Positions 44,152-52,574 of a stretch of DNA of 52,618 bases are shown here, piece after piece. Within the stretch, counting starts at the first letter, position 1. Each line of letters opens with the position of its first letter. The translations under genes were made by a program, and so were the position numbers. Source of the stretch: an uncultured Asticcacaulis sp. (GTDB lineage Bacteria > Pseudomonadota > Alphaproteobacteria > Caulobacterales > Caulobacteraceae); NCBI GenBank assembly GCA_936940865.1, contig CAKZJB010000036.1, forward strand, positions 1 to 52,618. Reading direction: 5' to 3'. The notes under the pieces were generated by a model. The model saw only the letters and a list, made by a program, of their open reading frames with translations. It ran no database searches and was not told where the DNA came from.

Positions 44152-45159
44152 ATGTCCACGCCCCTGCCCGCGCCTTTTCCGCTTGCCCGTCCGCGCCGCC
44201 TGCGCCAGTCGCCCTGGGTGCGGGAACTGGTTGCCGAAAACCGGCTGCATGTCTCGGACCTGATCTGGCCGATCTTTATCCACGACCGCGACGTGGCGCG
44301 TGAAGCCATCGGGTCGCTTGTGGGTGTTGATCGCCTGAGCATCACCGAGGCCGTCAAGGAAGCGAAGCTGGCAAAGGATCTTGGAATCAAGGTTTTGGCC
44401 CTGTTTCCTCATCTCCGCGAGGAGATCCGCAATGCCGACGCCACCGCCGCCATCGACCCGAACGGTCTGATTCCGCAGGTCTGCCGCGCCATCAAGGCCG
44501 AGGTGCCCGATATCGGCCTGCTGGTCGACGTGGCGCTTGATCCCTATACCGACCACGGCCACGATGGTCTGCTGCGCGGCGGGAAAATCGTCAATGACGC
44601 CACGGTCGAGATGCTGGTCGAACAGGCCCGCGTCCAGGTCGAGGCCGGCGCCGATATTGTGGCGCCATCGGACATGATGGACGGCCGGATTTTACGCATC
44701 CGCCAGGCGCTGGAGGCCAACGGCCACCACGACACCCTGATCATGTCGTACGCCGCCAAGTACGCTTCCGCCTTCTACGGTCCCTATCGTGACGCCATCG
44801 GGGTCAAGGCGCTGAAGGGCGACAAGAAGACCTACCAGATGGATTCGTCGAACAGCGACGAGGCCCTGCGCGAAGTCGCCATGGACATCCAGGAAGGCGC
44901 CGACATGGTCATGGTCAAGCCTGGCCTGCCCTATCTCGACATCGTGCAGCGCGTGTCGGAGACCTTCCAGGTGCCGACCTTCGTCTACCAGATCAGCGGC
45001 GAGTACGCGATGATCAAGGCGGCAGCCGAGCGCGGCTGGGTCGACCACGACCGGGCCGTCATGGAGACCCTGCTGGCCTTCAAGCGCGCCGGCGCCACGG
45101 GCATCCTGACCTATTTCGCCCGCCACGTGGCCGAAACCCTGCTGGAGACAGCCCGATGA
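44152..45159 (+). CDS. hemB: Delta-aminolevulinic acid dehydratase (porphobilinogen synthase)
   Basis: Joins two ALA molecules to porphobilinogen. The 335-aa protein has both active-site Lys, in MSYAAKYASAFYGPYRDA and MVMVKPGLPYLD. The metal region reads DVALDPYTDHGHDGL with Asp instead of the Cys triad, so it is the magnesium-dependent, zinc-independent type. Its stop overlaps the start of the next gene (ATGA). It continues the pathway from hemA 3 kb away. Confidence 0.96.
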   Translation: MSTPLPAPFPLARPRRLRQSPWVRELVAENRLHVSDLIWPIFIHDRDVAREAIGSLVGVDRLSITEAVKEAKLAKDLGIKVLALFPHLREEIRNADATAAIDPNGLIPQVCRAIKAEVPDIGLLVDVALDPYTDHGHDGLLRGGKIVNDATVEMLVEQARVQVEAGADIVAPSDMMDGRILRIRQALEANGHHDTLIMSYAAKYASAFYGPYRDAIGVKALKGDKKTYQMDSSNSDEALREVAMDIQEGADMVMVKPGLPYLDIVQRVSETFQVPTFVYQISGEYAMIKAAAERGWVDHDRAVMETLLAFKRAGATGILTYFARHVAETLLETAR

Positions 45160-45686
45160 GCATCGTTGGACGGCTTAAGGATGCCATGGCGCGCGAGATT
45201 GTCGTGCAGCTCCGCTTTGGCGATGAAAACCGTCAGGGCTTTGTCATTGCGCTGGGACCGGACCTTGTCCTGATTCAGGCCGTTCACGACTGGCACAATG
45301 CCGGCGCGCTGATCGTGCCGATCGCCGCGATCGAAAGCTGCGAGACCTCGGACCTGATTGAAGACCAGATGAAAATTCTTCAATTCAATAGCGTGAAGCG
45401 GACCAGGAGTTACGGCTGGGTTCGTCTGGACAGCTGGGGGGAACTGTTCCGGTCCCTGACACCGAAGGGCCGGTTCGCGGTGTTGTCGTTTGGCGACGAG
45501 GCCGAGGTCGGGCGGGTCGATGCGGTCAATTCCGACAGCGTGGATCTCAGGGTCATCGATCCTGGCGGCAATTGGGTCGAGGATATAATTGAATGTGCGT
45601 TCGATGACATCACGATGGTGGAATTTGACGACAATTACAGCCGCGTCCTGCAACGCTACGCCGAACGCGCGCCGGTTACGAACTAA
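45156..45686 (+). CDS. Protein of unknown function with two similar beta-rich halves
   Basis: 176-aa cytosolic protein with no signal or membrane segment. The two halves look alike: LRFGDENRQGFVIALGPDLV with LIVPIAAIESCE near residues 20-62, and LSFGDEAEVGRVDAVNSDSV with IIECAFDDITMVEF near 109-156. Each is a run of strands like a small Sm/SH3-type barrel, so this may be an internal duplication. No family name can be given. The start overlaps the hemB stop by 4 nt, implying coupled translation. Codon use is somewhat more AT-rich than hemB. Confidence 0.65.
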   Translation: MSIVGRLKDAMAREIVVQLRFGDENRQGFVIALGPDLVLIQAVHDWHNAGALIVPIAAIESCETSDLIEDQMKILQFNSVKRTRSYGWVRLDSWGELFRSLTPKGRFAVLSFGDEAEVGRVDAVNSDSVDLRVIDPGGNWVEDIIECAFDDITMVEFDDNYSRVLQRYAERAPVTN

Positions 45687-45766
45687 GCCTTTCACTCACA
45701 TTGATATTTTGCGGTCCTTCGATCGATAACCAGATGTGTCCCTCACGTCTGGCGATGGAGGATGAT

Positions 45767-46129
45767 ATGACCGCAACAAAGCCTGGCCTCGGTATTGTGG
45801 CTGCCGTTGGGCTCCTTATCGCCGTCCCCGCGATGGCCCAGCCGGCGCCCCAGCATTTCGCCTGCACCTATTACGACTTCAACCACGAGATCCAGTATAG
45901 TTCGAAGGTCTTTGCGAGCGCGCAAGGCAACAGCGATCCGTCCGCCTATCTCGGCGATTTCTCGGCGGCGATCCACGCCCAGTTCCATATTCCGGTCGAC
46001 GCCAGGCACGTCGAATGCCACACGGTCGGCGAATGGCGCGTCGATGCCGAACGCGACCGTCTTCAGCAATTGGCGGCGTCGCGTGACGCCAGCGATCGCG
46101 TCGTCGACTGGCCGCGCTCGACGTCCTAA
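45767..46129 (+). CDS. Secreted protein of unknown function
   Basis: 120-aa protein with a signal peptide (GLGIVAAVGLLIAVPAMAQP). The mature part has a Cys in HFACTYYDFN and another in HVECHTVGEW, which may pair. The ATG at 45767 has GGAGG 5 nt upstream. No family recognised. Its stop overlaps that of the convergent dehydrogenase gene (46126-46129). Confidence 0.55.
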   Translation: MTATKPGLGIVAAVGLLIAVPAMAQPAPQHFACTYYDFNHEIQYSSKVFASAQGNSDPSAYLGDFSAAIHAQFHIPVDARHVECHTVGEWRVDAERDRLQQLAASRDASDRVVDWPRSTS

Positions 46130-46992
46130 CCTTTACGCCGCGCTTCCAGGCGGGCGTGCAGGCTGGACGTGTCCCAGCGGCTGCCGCCCATGGCCTGGAC
46201 TTCGGAATAGAACTGGTCGACCAGCGCCGTCAGCGCCAGGTGCGCGCCGTTGTCGCGCGCTTCGTCGAGGGCTATGCCCAGATCCTTGCGCATCCAGTCG
46301 ACGGCGAAGCCGAAGTCGTACTTGCCTTCGTCCATGGTGGGCCAGCGGTTGTTCATCTGCCAAGACCCGGCCGCGCCGCCGGAAATGGCCGCCAGCACCA
46401 GCGCCGGGTCGAGACCGGCACATTTGGTGAAGTGCAGCGCTTCGGCCACGCCCTGGACGACGCCGGCGATGGCGATCTGGTTGGCCATCTTGGCGGTCTG
46501 GCCGGCGCCGGCCCCGCCGATGTGGGTGATCGACTTGGTGTAGGGCTTGACGATATCGGCGACTTCGGCGAAGCGGCCCGGTTCGCCGCCGACCATGATG
46601 GCCAGCTGGCCGTTCACCGCCCCCGCCTGACCGCCGGATACCGGGGCGTCGTAAAAATCGAAGCTTTTTTCGCGGGATATTTCTGCCAGTTCACGCGTCA
46701 GTTTCGCGGAAATCGTGGTGTGGTCGATGATCAGCGCGCCCGGCTTCAGATACGGCAGCGCCGCCGCGACCGTCTCGCGGACATCGGCGTCGCGCCCGAC
46801 GCACAGCAGCAGGGCATCAGCGCCTTCGACGGCTTCGGCGATCGAAGCCGCGGCGGTTCCGCCGTGCGCCGCCGCCCATTCGGCGGCCCTGGAATGCGTA
46901 CGGTTGAATCCGGTAACGATGTGGCCCGCGCGGATCAGGTGTCCGGCCATCGGGCCGCCCATGACGCCGAGGCCGGCAAATGCGAGTTTCAT
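46126..46992 (-). CDS. Beta-hydroxyacid dehydrogenase, 3-hydroxyisobutyrate dehydrogenase family
   Basis: 288-aa NAD(P)-dependent oxidoreductase: dinucleotide-binding AFAGLGVMGGPMAGHL, substrate-binding YDAPVSGGQAGAVNGQLA, and the catalytic Lys in GAGQTAKMANQIAI. The family includes 3-hydroxyisobutyrate, tartronate semialdehyde and glyoxylate reductases; the asparagine after the second turn fits an NADP preference (FNRTHSRA), but the substrate cannot be fixed. The ATG overlaps the stop of the upstream flavin reductase gene (ATGA), suggesting paired expression. Confidence 0.88.
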   Translation of the reverse strand: MKLAFAGLGVMGGPMAGHLIRAGHIVTGFNRTHSRAAEWAAAHGGTAAASIAEAVEGADALLLCVGRDADVRETVAAALPYLKPGALIIDHTTISAKLTRELAEISREKSFDFYDAPVSGGQAGAVNGQLAIMVGGEPGRFAEVADIVKPYTKSITHIGGAGAGQTAKMANQIAIAGVVQGVAEALHFTKCAGLDPALVLAAISGGAAGSWQMNNRWPTMDEGKYDFGFAVDWMRKDLGIALDEARDNGAHLALTALVDQFYSEVQAMGGSRWDTSSLHARLEARRKG

Positions 46993-47474
46993 GTGTCGGT
47001 TCCAATATGGCCGTAGCGGCCGCGGAAGAAGGTCAGGCCGCTCTGGCCCGGATCGGCGTCGAAGTCGGTGACCCGGCCGATGATGACGAGATGGTCGCCG
47101 AGCGTCCGCGTGTCGTAGGTCTCGCACGCGAGGTAGCCTACGACGTCGCGCAGGCGCAAAGGATTGTCCTCACGCACCAGCTTCTCTTCGGGAACGATGT
47201 GCGCGTTGTGGCGAGCGAAGCGCCGCGACAGTTCGCCCTGTGCTCCACTGAGGATGTTGATGCCGAATCTCGGCGCTTCGGCATATACGGCGTAGCGATG
47301 CGCCTTGTTGTCGATGCACCACTGCACCAGGGGCGGATCGAGTGAAATCGAGCTGAAGGAGTTGGCAGTCATGCCCAGCACGTGGCCGTCGACGTGGTCG
47401 GGATCGGGCACGGTAATGACGCAGACTCCGGTGGCGAAGTTGCCCAGGGTGTGTCGCAACGCTTTTGAATCCAT
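46989..47474 (-). CDS. Flavin reductase family protein
   Basis: 161-aa FMN-binding split-barrel protein: LRHTLGNFATGVCVITVPD, GMTANSFSSISLDPPLVQWC, and the C-terminal DHLVIIGRVTDFDADPG. Such proteins supply reduced flavin to monooxygenases or act as stand-alone reductases; no monooxygenase is adjacent. The ATG at 47474 fits the family start, though the ribosome-binding site is weak and the frame is open for 29 more codons upstream. Coupled to the dehydrogenase gene by a 4-nt overlap. Confidence 0.88.
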   Translation of the reverse strand: MDSKALRHTLGNFATGVCVITVPDPDHVDGHVLGMTANSFSSISLDPPLVQWCIDNKAHRYAVYAEAPRFGINILSGAQGELSRRFARHNAHIVPEEKLVREDNPLRLRDVVGYLACETYDTRTLGDHLVIIGRVTDFDADPGQSGLTFFRGRYGHIGTDT

Positions 47475-47670
47475 GCCTATGGATTTCGACGGTTTTGTCC
47501 TGAAATGCAATGGTCCTCTGACGATGTGCGGAAAAGTGTCGGCGTTTTCCGCATAAACCATCGCGAAAGACGCATAATTTACGAAAAATGGGAGGCCGTC
47601 TGACGCTTCAATGCCCTGTTAATGTTAATCGGCGAGAACGGGATGAGTCCCCTGTTCAGGTAGCAGAAGC

Positions 47671-48570
47671 ATGGCCAGCCGCGACGCCCCCGTCATCATC
47701 AAGAAGATCAAGAAAGGCGGCGGCGGCGGCCATCACGGCGGCGCCTGGAAAGTCGCCTACGCCGACTTCGTGACGGCGATGATGGCCTTCTTCCTGCTGA
47801 TGTGGCTGATCAACACCACCTCTCCCGAACAGAAGCGCGGCGTCGCCGACTACTTCGCGCCGGCCAACGTGTCGCAGTCGACCTCGGGCTCGGGCGGCAT
47901 CCTGGGCGGCAACGCGCTTGGCGACGACGGCAACAAGAACGAAGGCACCATGTCCTTCATCGAACAGATGGCGCCCAAGCCGCCCGACACCCAGGACCGC
48001 GACGGCAAGTCGACCAATGCGGCGCTGAAGGGGGCCGCCGCCACCGACGAAACCGACGCGCAGAAAAAGGAGCAGCAGGCGTTTCAAAGCGCGGCCGAAA
48101 GCCTGCGCCAGGCGTTGCAGGACATGCCCGAACTGGCCGAACTGTCCAAGAACATACTGGTCGACCAGACGCCCGAAGGCCTGCGCATCCAGTTGATCGA
48201 CCAGGAAGGCCGTTCGATGTTCGACTCGAACTCGGCCCAGCCGAACGACCGCTGCAAGCTGCTGCTGCGCGCCGTCGCCAAGGTCGTCAACCAGTTGCCG
48301 AATCGCATTTCGATCACCGGACACACCTCGGGCGTCGCCGGCCAGTCGGGGCAGAATCCCAGGGACTGGTCATTGTCATCGAACCGCGCCGACGCGGCGC
48401 GCGCCGTATTGCAATCGTCAGGCGTGGACGAGGACCGGATCGCCCAGGTCTCGGGCAAGGCCGCCAAGGAGCCGCTTTACCCCGACGATCCTTCCCTGGC
48501 CGGCAATCGCCGCATCGCTATCGTGCTGCTGCGCGAAGCCCCGGTGTTGCCCCAAAATCCGGCGCTTTGA
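47671..48570 (+). CDS. motB: Flagellar motor stator protein MotB
   Basis: Stator subunit anchoring MotA to peptidoglycan and carrying the proton path. The 299-aa protein has the cytosolic Lys/Gly start (IIKKIKKGGGGGHHGGAWKV), one membrane helix YADFVTAMMAFFLLMWLI with the essential Asp at residue 32, and a C-terminal OmpA-like domain (SITGHTSGVAGQSG, LSSNRADAARAVL, SGKAAKEPLYPDDPSLAGNRR). motA is not adjacent, unlike in enteric bacteria, and no other flagellar gene lies in the window. Confidence 0.93.
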   Translation: MASRDAPVIIKKIKKGGGGGHHGGAWKVAYADFVTAMMAFFLLMWLINTTSPEQKRGVADYFAPANVSQSTSGSGGILGGNALGDDGNKNEGTMSFIEQMAPKPPDTQDRDGKSTNAALKGAAATDETDAQKKEQQAFQSAAESLRQALQDMPELAELSKNILVDQTPEGLRIQLIDQEGRSMFDSNSAQPNDRCKLLLRAVAKVVNQLPNRISITGHTSGVAGQSGQNPRDWSLSSNRADAARAVLQSSGVDEDRIAQVSGKAAKEPLYPDDPSLAGNRRIAIVLLREAPVLPQNPAL

Positions 48571-48592
48571 AAACGCCGCGTCTGCGTTTATT
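48571..48592 (+). terminator. Possible weak terminator after motB
   Basis: AAACGC and GCGTTT form a 6-bp stem around a 7-nt loop directly after the motB stop, followed by ATTGTG with few T residues. Confidence 0.25.
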
Positions 48593-48693
48593 GTGTCCTG
48601 ATGCGAATGTCGGTTCCGAGACACTTGACGGGGGGTATCCGGGCCCCCAAACTGAATGATGGGGCGAGTCCGGTTTTTAGTGAGCGCGCTTGA

Positions 48694-49425
48694 ATGAGTG
48701 AGCATTTTCCTGGCAGGAAATTACGATATTACCTGACCATCCCCGGCCCCTGTCCCTACCTGCCCGGCCAGGAGGAGCGGAAGGTCTTCGTGCACCTGCC
48801 GCCGCTCGAAGCGATCAGCGTCAACGACCAGCTCTCGGCTATCGGTTTCCGCCGCTCGCAGAACATCGCCTATCGTCCGGCCTGTCAGAACTGCCGCGCC
48901 TGCCAGTCCGTGCGCATCCCGGTGAAACGCTATACCCTGTCGAAGTCCGACAGGCGGGTGATGAAGGCCAATGCCGACCTGACCAAGGCCTTCGTCGAGG
49001 CGGAGGCCAGCCGTGAGCAGTTCGAACTGCTGCAGCGCTATCTCAAGGCGCGCCACCCCGACGGCGGCATGATGGACATGACCTGGCCCGACCTTGTGGC
49101 CATGATCGAGGACACCCTTGTCCGCACCCACCTGATCGAATACCGCCAGGACGGAAAACTGATCGCCTGCGTGCTGGTCGACGCCCTCAATGACGGCCTG
49201 TCCCTGGTCTACAGCTTCTACGATCCGGACCTGATGCCGCGCAGCCTCGGCCGCTACATTATCCTGGATCATATCGACCAGGCCCTGCGCGCCGGCTACG
49301 ACTATGTGTATCTGGGCTACTGGGTCAAGGACAGCCCGAAGATGGATTACAAGGCGCGGTACCGGCCGCTGGAAGGCCTTACCGACTTCGGATGGCAGGA
49401 TATCCATACCAAGCCCACGGCCTGA
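48694..49425 (+). CDS. bpt: Aspartate/glutamate leucyltransferase (Bpt; arginyltransferase-like)
   Basis: Adds Leu from Leu-tRNA to N-terminal Asp or Glu, marking proteins for ClpS-ClpAP. The 243-aa protein has the N-terminal Cys-rich part GPCPYLPGQEERKVFVHL and RPACQNCRACQSVRIPV, then the ATE_C domain with YSFYDPDLMPRSLGRYIILD and YVYLGYWVKDSPKMDYKARY. Bacterial Bpt and eukaryotic ATE1 share this layout; the leucyl specificity is inferred from the bacterial family. Ribosome-binding site weak. It stands alone between motB and a barrel protein. Confidence 0.93.
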   Translation: MSEHFPGRKLRYYLTIPGPCPYLPGQEERKVFVHLPPLEAISVNDQLSAIGFRRSQNIAYRPACQNCRACQSVRIPVKRYTLSKSDRRVMKANADLTKAFVEAEASREQFELLQRYLKARHPDGGMMDMTWPDLVAMIEDTLVRTHLIEYRQDGKLIACVLVDALNDGLSLVYSFYDPDLMPRSLGRYIILDHIDQALRAGYDYVYLGYWVKDSPKMDYKARYRPLEGLTDFGWQDIHTKPTA

Positions 49426-49452
49426 TCGCGCCATAAACCATAGCGATTTTTT

Positions 49453-49518
49453 GCGCCGATTGCGGCGGAATCGGCGCATCCGCCGCCACCGGAAATCCCA
49501 CGATGCGGGAATTTCTGG
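49453..49518 (+). other. Two stem-loops in the gap after bpt
   Basis: GCGCCGATT and AATCGGCGC (49453-49477) form a perfect 9-bp stem; GAAATCCC and GGGAATTTC (about 49492-49516) form a second with one bulge. No T-run follows the first on the plus strand; the T-run lies before it, so it would be downstream only on the minus strand, as A's. They may protect or slow the bpt transcript. Confidence 0.4.
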
Positions 49519-49641
49519 CGCTAAGCTGTTGTATTTCAAGTTTGTCTTACAATTTTTTGCCTCGCCTACGACGGGAGATCATGGCGGCTGCGTATCATCC
49601 CCGACACTCATAACAACGACTTCAAGGCAGACCGACCTCCC

Positions 49642-52176
49642 ATGTCCCTATTCTCGCCCCGAGCCGTCCAGCAGGGAAAATCCCGCGTTTCTTTTCTTGC
49701 CGGCGCCAGTCTGATCGCCATGGCCCTGTGCGCTTCCGGCGCGGCGCGCGCCCAGACGACCAGCAGCCAGGCATCGCAAAGCCAGAGCGCCCCGGCCTCC
49801 GGCACGGCGCAAAGCGCCCAGGCGCCCGCGGCCAAAACGCAGGCCCCGGCCCAGACGCCTGCCCAGCCGGGCGCGAAGACGACCGGCACGGCCCAAGGCG
49901 ACGCCCAGGCCAATCCCGACGTCGTGACCATCACCGCCGAAAAACCCGAGGTCACGCACAAGACCGACCGCGACGTCTATGACGTCAAGCAGGATCCGAC
50001 CTCGTCGACGGGCAGCGCCGCCGACGTGCTCAACAAGCTGCCGTCCGTCACCGTCGATCCCGACGGCACGGTCGGCCTGCGCGGCAACAGCAACGTCCAG
50101 GTCTATGTCAACGGCAAGAAATCGGCCCAGATGACCGGCGACAACCGTGGCTTTACCTTGCAGAGCATGAGCGGCGACGATATCGACAGCGTCGAGGTCA
50201 TCACCAACCCGACGGCGGAATTCGGCTCCGACACGGCCGGCGGCATCATCAATATCGTGCTGAAGCGCGGTCGCGCGCTCAAGCCCCAGACCTCGCTCAA
50301 CGTCGTGGCCGGAGACCAGGGCCGGGGCATGGTGTCGTTCAATACCGGCAAGGCGTTCACGCCCAAACTGACCATCAACACGCGACTGACGGTCAATCAT
50401 GGCAATGGCGGCGACGGCGGCGGCGGGCGTATCGGCCGCGGCGGCGGTTTCGGCCCGAAGAGCAAGTCGTTCGACGACCGTATCCAGCTCGATCCGACCA
50501 CCGGCGCGGTGCTGCGCGAGGATCGCACCACCTCGGTCAACAAGAGCGACAACAGCAATATCTCCGGCAATATCAACGGCGTCTACAACCTGTCGGACAA
50601 TGACGAGATCGACGGCACCCTCGACTATTCGCGCAACCAGCGCCTGGGCACCAGCGCCAGCGAGATCCTCAGCTATGACGGCGCGGGCAACCTGACCACC
50701 GACCGCGCATCCCTGCGCAATTCGTTCAACAACAGCGAAAACATGGCCGCGACCCTGGTCTACGATCATCGCGGTCAGCCGGGATCGACCGAAGATTTCA
50801 AGATGCAATTGGGCCACAGCCAGACCCTGCGCGACACGGGGTCCGAAACGCACAACATCTTCCACCAGCCAACCCCGTCCGACAGCTACAGCGCCCAGGC
50901 CGGCAAGTTCAAGGATTACGTCGACGAGTTTTCGGGCGACTGGGTCCATCCGTTCGGCGAAAGCCAGGACGTATCGCACCAGATCAAGATGGGCTGGGAC
51001 CTGCAGAAGACCGTCAGCGACCAGTATAATTATCGTTCGCAAACCCTGCCCACGCCCGTGCAGTCGCCGGCCAGCCCCCGCGCCTCGGCCGTGACCGACT
51101 TCAGCGTCGACCAGTTGCTGAGCGCGGCCTATTTCATCTACGAACAGAAAACAGGCAAGCTCGGCTTCCAGGCCGGTTTGCGCGTCGAGAACATGCATCA
51201 AAAGCTGGTGTCGGCAACCCCACTGCTGCCGACTCCGGCGGCGAACGGGACCTACGACAACCTGTTCTATGCGCCGAACTTTATCGTCACCTACGACCTC
51301 AGCGACACGCAGCGCCTGAATTTCAGCGCCAGCCGCAAGCTGCAGCGTCCCAGCCCCAACCAGCTCAATCCCCTGGTCGTCCTCAGCGACGACGGCCTGA
51401 CGGCGCGGTCGGGCAACGCGAACCTGAAGCCGGAACAGACCGACAAGTACGAACTGCGCTATAACCGCGACAGCCGGGGCGGCATCAACATCAATGCCTC
51501 GGTCTACTACAATTCAACGACGGGCTCGATAAACCAGGTCACGACCTTCCTGTCGGGCGCGCCGGACGTATTGCTCTATACCTATCAGAATTCGGGATCG
51601 CGGCACCAGACCGGGGCCGAATTCGGCGTCAACGGCCAGACCCAGGACCGGAAGTTCCGCTATGGCGTCAATGCGTCGTACAACTACACGACAACCGACG
51701 CGACCGACTTCGCCACGGGCCTGCCGGTCCGGACGTCCGGCCCATGGTCGCAACTGCAGGCCCGCCTGACCTACAAGCCGACGGCGGTCGACTCGATCTT
51801 CCTGTTCGGCGCCTACAGCGGCAAGCAGACCGGCTTCCAGAGCTACAGCACGGGCGTCGGCCGCCTGAACCTGTCCTATTCGCACCAGTTCATTCCGAAC
51901 AAGTTCGTGCTGACGCTCAATGCCTCGAACTTCATGGTCGGTCCTACGCCCAGGCGCTATATCAACAGCAGCACGGTGCGCGATGTCGGCTATACTTTCA
52001 ATCCCGGCGCCAGTTTCATGATGAGTCTGCGCTATACCTTCGGCCAGGTGCGCAATGGCGGCGACCGCGACTGGCGCGGCGGGCCCGGGGGCGGGCGTGG
52101 CGGTCCTGGCGGCTATGGTGGACCGGGCGGTGGTCCCGGCGGTGGTGCGGGCGGTCCTCCGGGCGGTGGTTTCTGA
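49642..52176 (+). CDS. TonB-dependent-receptor-like outer-membrane beta-barrel protein
   Basis: 844-aa outer-membrane protein. A signal peptide ends near ARA-QT (residue 37), followed by about 45 residues of Ala, Gln, Pro and Ser. The plug domain follows: TSSTGSAADVLNKLPSVTVD, then GLRGNSNVQVYVNGK and SVEVITNPTAEFGSDTAGGI. The rest alternates short strands to a barrel ending in SFMMSLRYTFGQV. This plug-plus-barrel layout fits the OMP_b-brl_3 type of TonB-dependent receptors; a TonB box is not obvious. After the terminal strand comes a tail of about 40 residues, almost all Gly, Pro and Arg, unusual because barrel proteins normally end at the last strand. Ligand unknown. Confidence 0.88.
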   Translation: MSLFSPRAVQQGKSRVSFLAGASLIAMALCASGAARAQTTSSQASQSQSAPASGTAQSAQAPAAKTQAPAQTPAQPGAKTTGTAQGDAQANPDVVTITAEKPEVTHKTDRDVYDVKQDPTSSTGSAADVLNKLPSVTVDPDGTVGLRGNSNVQVYVNGKKSAQMTGDNRGFTLQSMSGDDIDSVEVITNPTAEFGSDTAGGIINIVLKRGRALKPQTSLNVVAGDQGRGMVSFNTGKAFTPKLTINTRLTVNHGNGGDGGGGRIGRGGGFGPKSKSFDDRIQLDPTTGAVLREDRTTSVNKSDNSNISGNINGVYNLSDNDEIDGTLDYSRNQRLGTSASEILSYDGAGNLTTDRASLRNSFNNSENMAATLVYDHRGQPGSTEDFKMQLGHSQTLRDTGSETHNIFHQPTPSDSYSAQAGKFKDYVDEFSGDWVHPFGESQDVSHQIKMGWDLQKTVSDQYNYRSQTLPTPVQSPASPRASAVTDFSVDQLLSAAYFIYEQKTGKLGFQAGLRVENMHQKLVSATPLLPTPAANGTYDNLFYAPNFIVTYDLSDTQRLNFSASRKLQRPSPNQLNPLVVLSDDGLTARSGNANLKPEQTDKYELRYNRDSRGGININASVYYNSTTGSINQVTTFLSGAPDVLLYTYQNSGSRHQTGAEFGVNGQTQDRKFRYGVNASYNYTTTDATDFATGLPVRTSGPWSQLQARLTYKPTAVDSIFLFGAYSGKQTGFQSYSTGVGRLNLSYSHQFIPNKFVLTLNASNFMVGPTPRRYINSSTVRDVGYTFNPGASFMMSLRYTFGQVRNGGDRDWRGGPGGGRGGPGGYGGPGGGPGGGAGGPPGGGF

Positions 52177-52253
52177 GAACTGACGGGCCGCTCCGAAGAC
52201 CAAGAGGGTATTGCGGAACTCGTAAGTCACCGGCAGAAGGCAGGTGCGCGCCA

Positions 52254-52574
52254 ATGGCATTGGGAGCTGTCGTTGTGTTCCGGATCGCTTACATACAGGA
52301 AGAAGGTAGCGGGCGATTGATGCCCGAAAGCGTTCTCGTACGAAACTACTGCCGGGAAATTGGGTTGCCGGTGGAATTTTACACCCGTAAGCGAATTCTC
52401 CGTCGGCAGTTGCCCTTGGATCCACAGTGCTTTCTTTTCGGAGATATGGATTCAATGCACGGCGCGATGCGGCAACTTGGGATTCCGGTTCCGGAGGCCG
52501 TCTATTATCCTCGGTCGCTTCATGCGTTCCTGCATCGGAGGGTCTGGCAGGATACGCTGGGAAGTCGCCCGTGA
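52254..52574 (+). CDS. Short protein resembling the N-terminus of an ATP-grasp-type family, possibly truncated
   Basis: 106-aa product from ATG 52254; a later Met (52321) is also possible. It reads VVFRIAYIQEEGSGRLMPES, then LVRNYCREIGLPVEFYTRKR, LRRQLPLDPQCFLFGDMDS, MRQLGIPVPEAVYYPRS and LHAFLHRRVWQDTLG. The ending DYP/YYP...FL.RRVW.STLG is like the region before the ATP-grasp domain in DUF4343-type proteins, which are usually more than twice as long. Here a stop follows at once and neither other frame restores a domain before the window ends. So it may be a remnant. Family link is from memory and uncertain. Confidence 0.4.
   Translation: MALGAVVVFRIAYIQEEGSGRLMPESVLVRNYCREIGLPVEFYTRKRILRRQLPLDPQCFLFGDMDSMHGAMRQLGIPVPEAVYYPRSLHAFLHRRVWQDTLGSRP

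Noticed and set aside
47581-47670. GTTAATGTTAATC upstream of motB as a CtrA site
   Set aside because: The CtrA consensus needs TTAA with a 7-nt spacer to the second TTAA; here the spacing is 3 nt.
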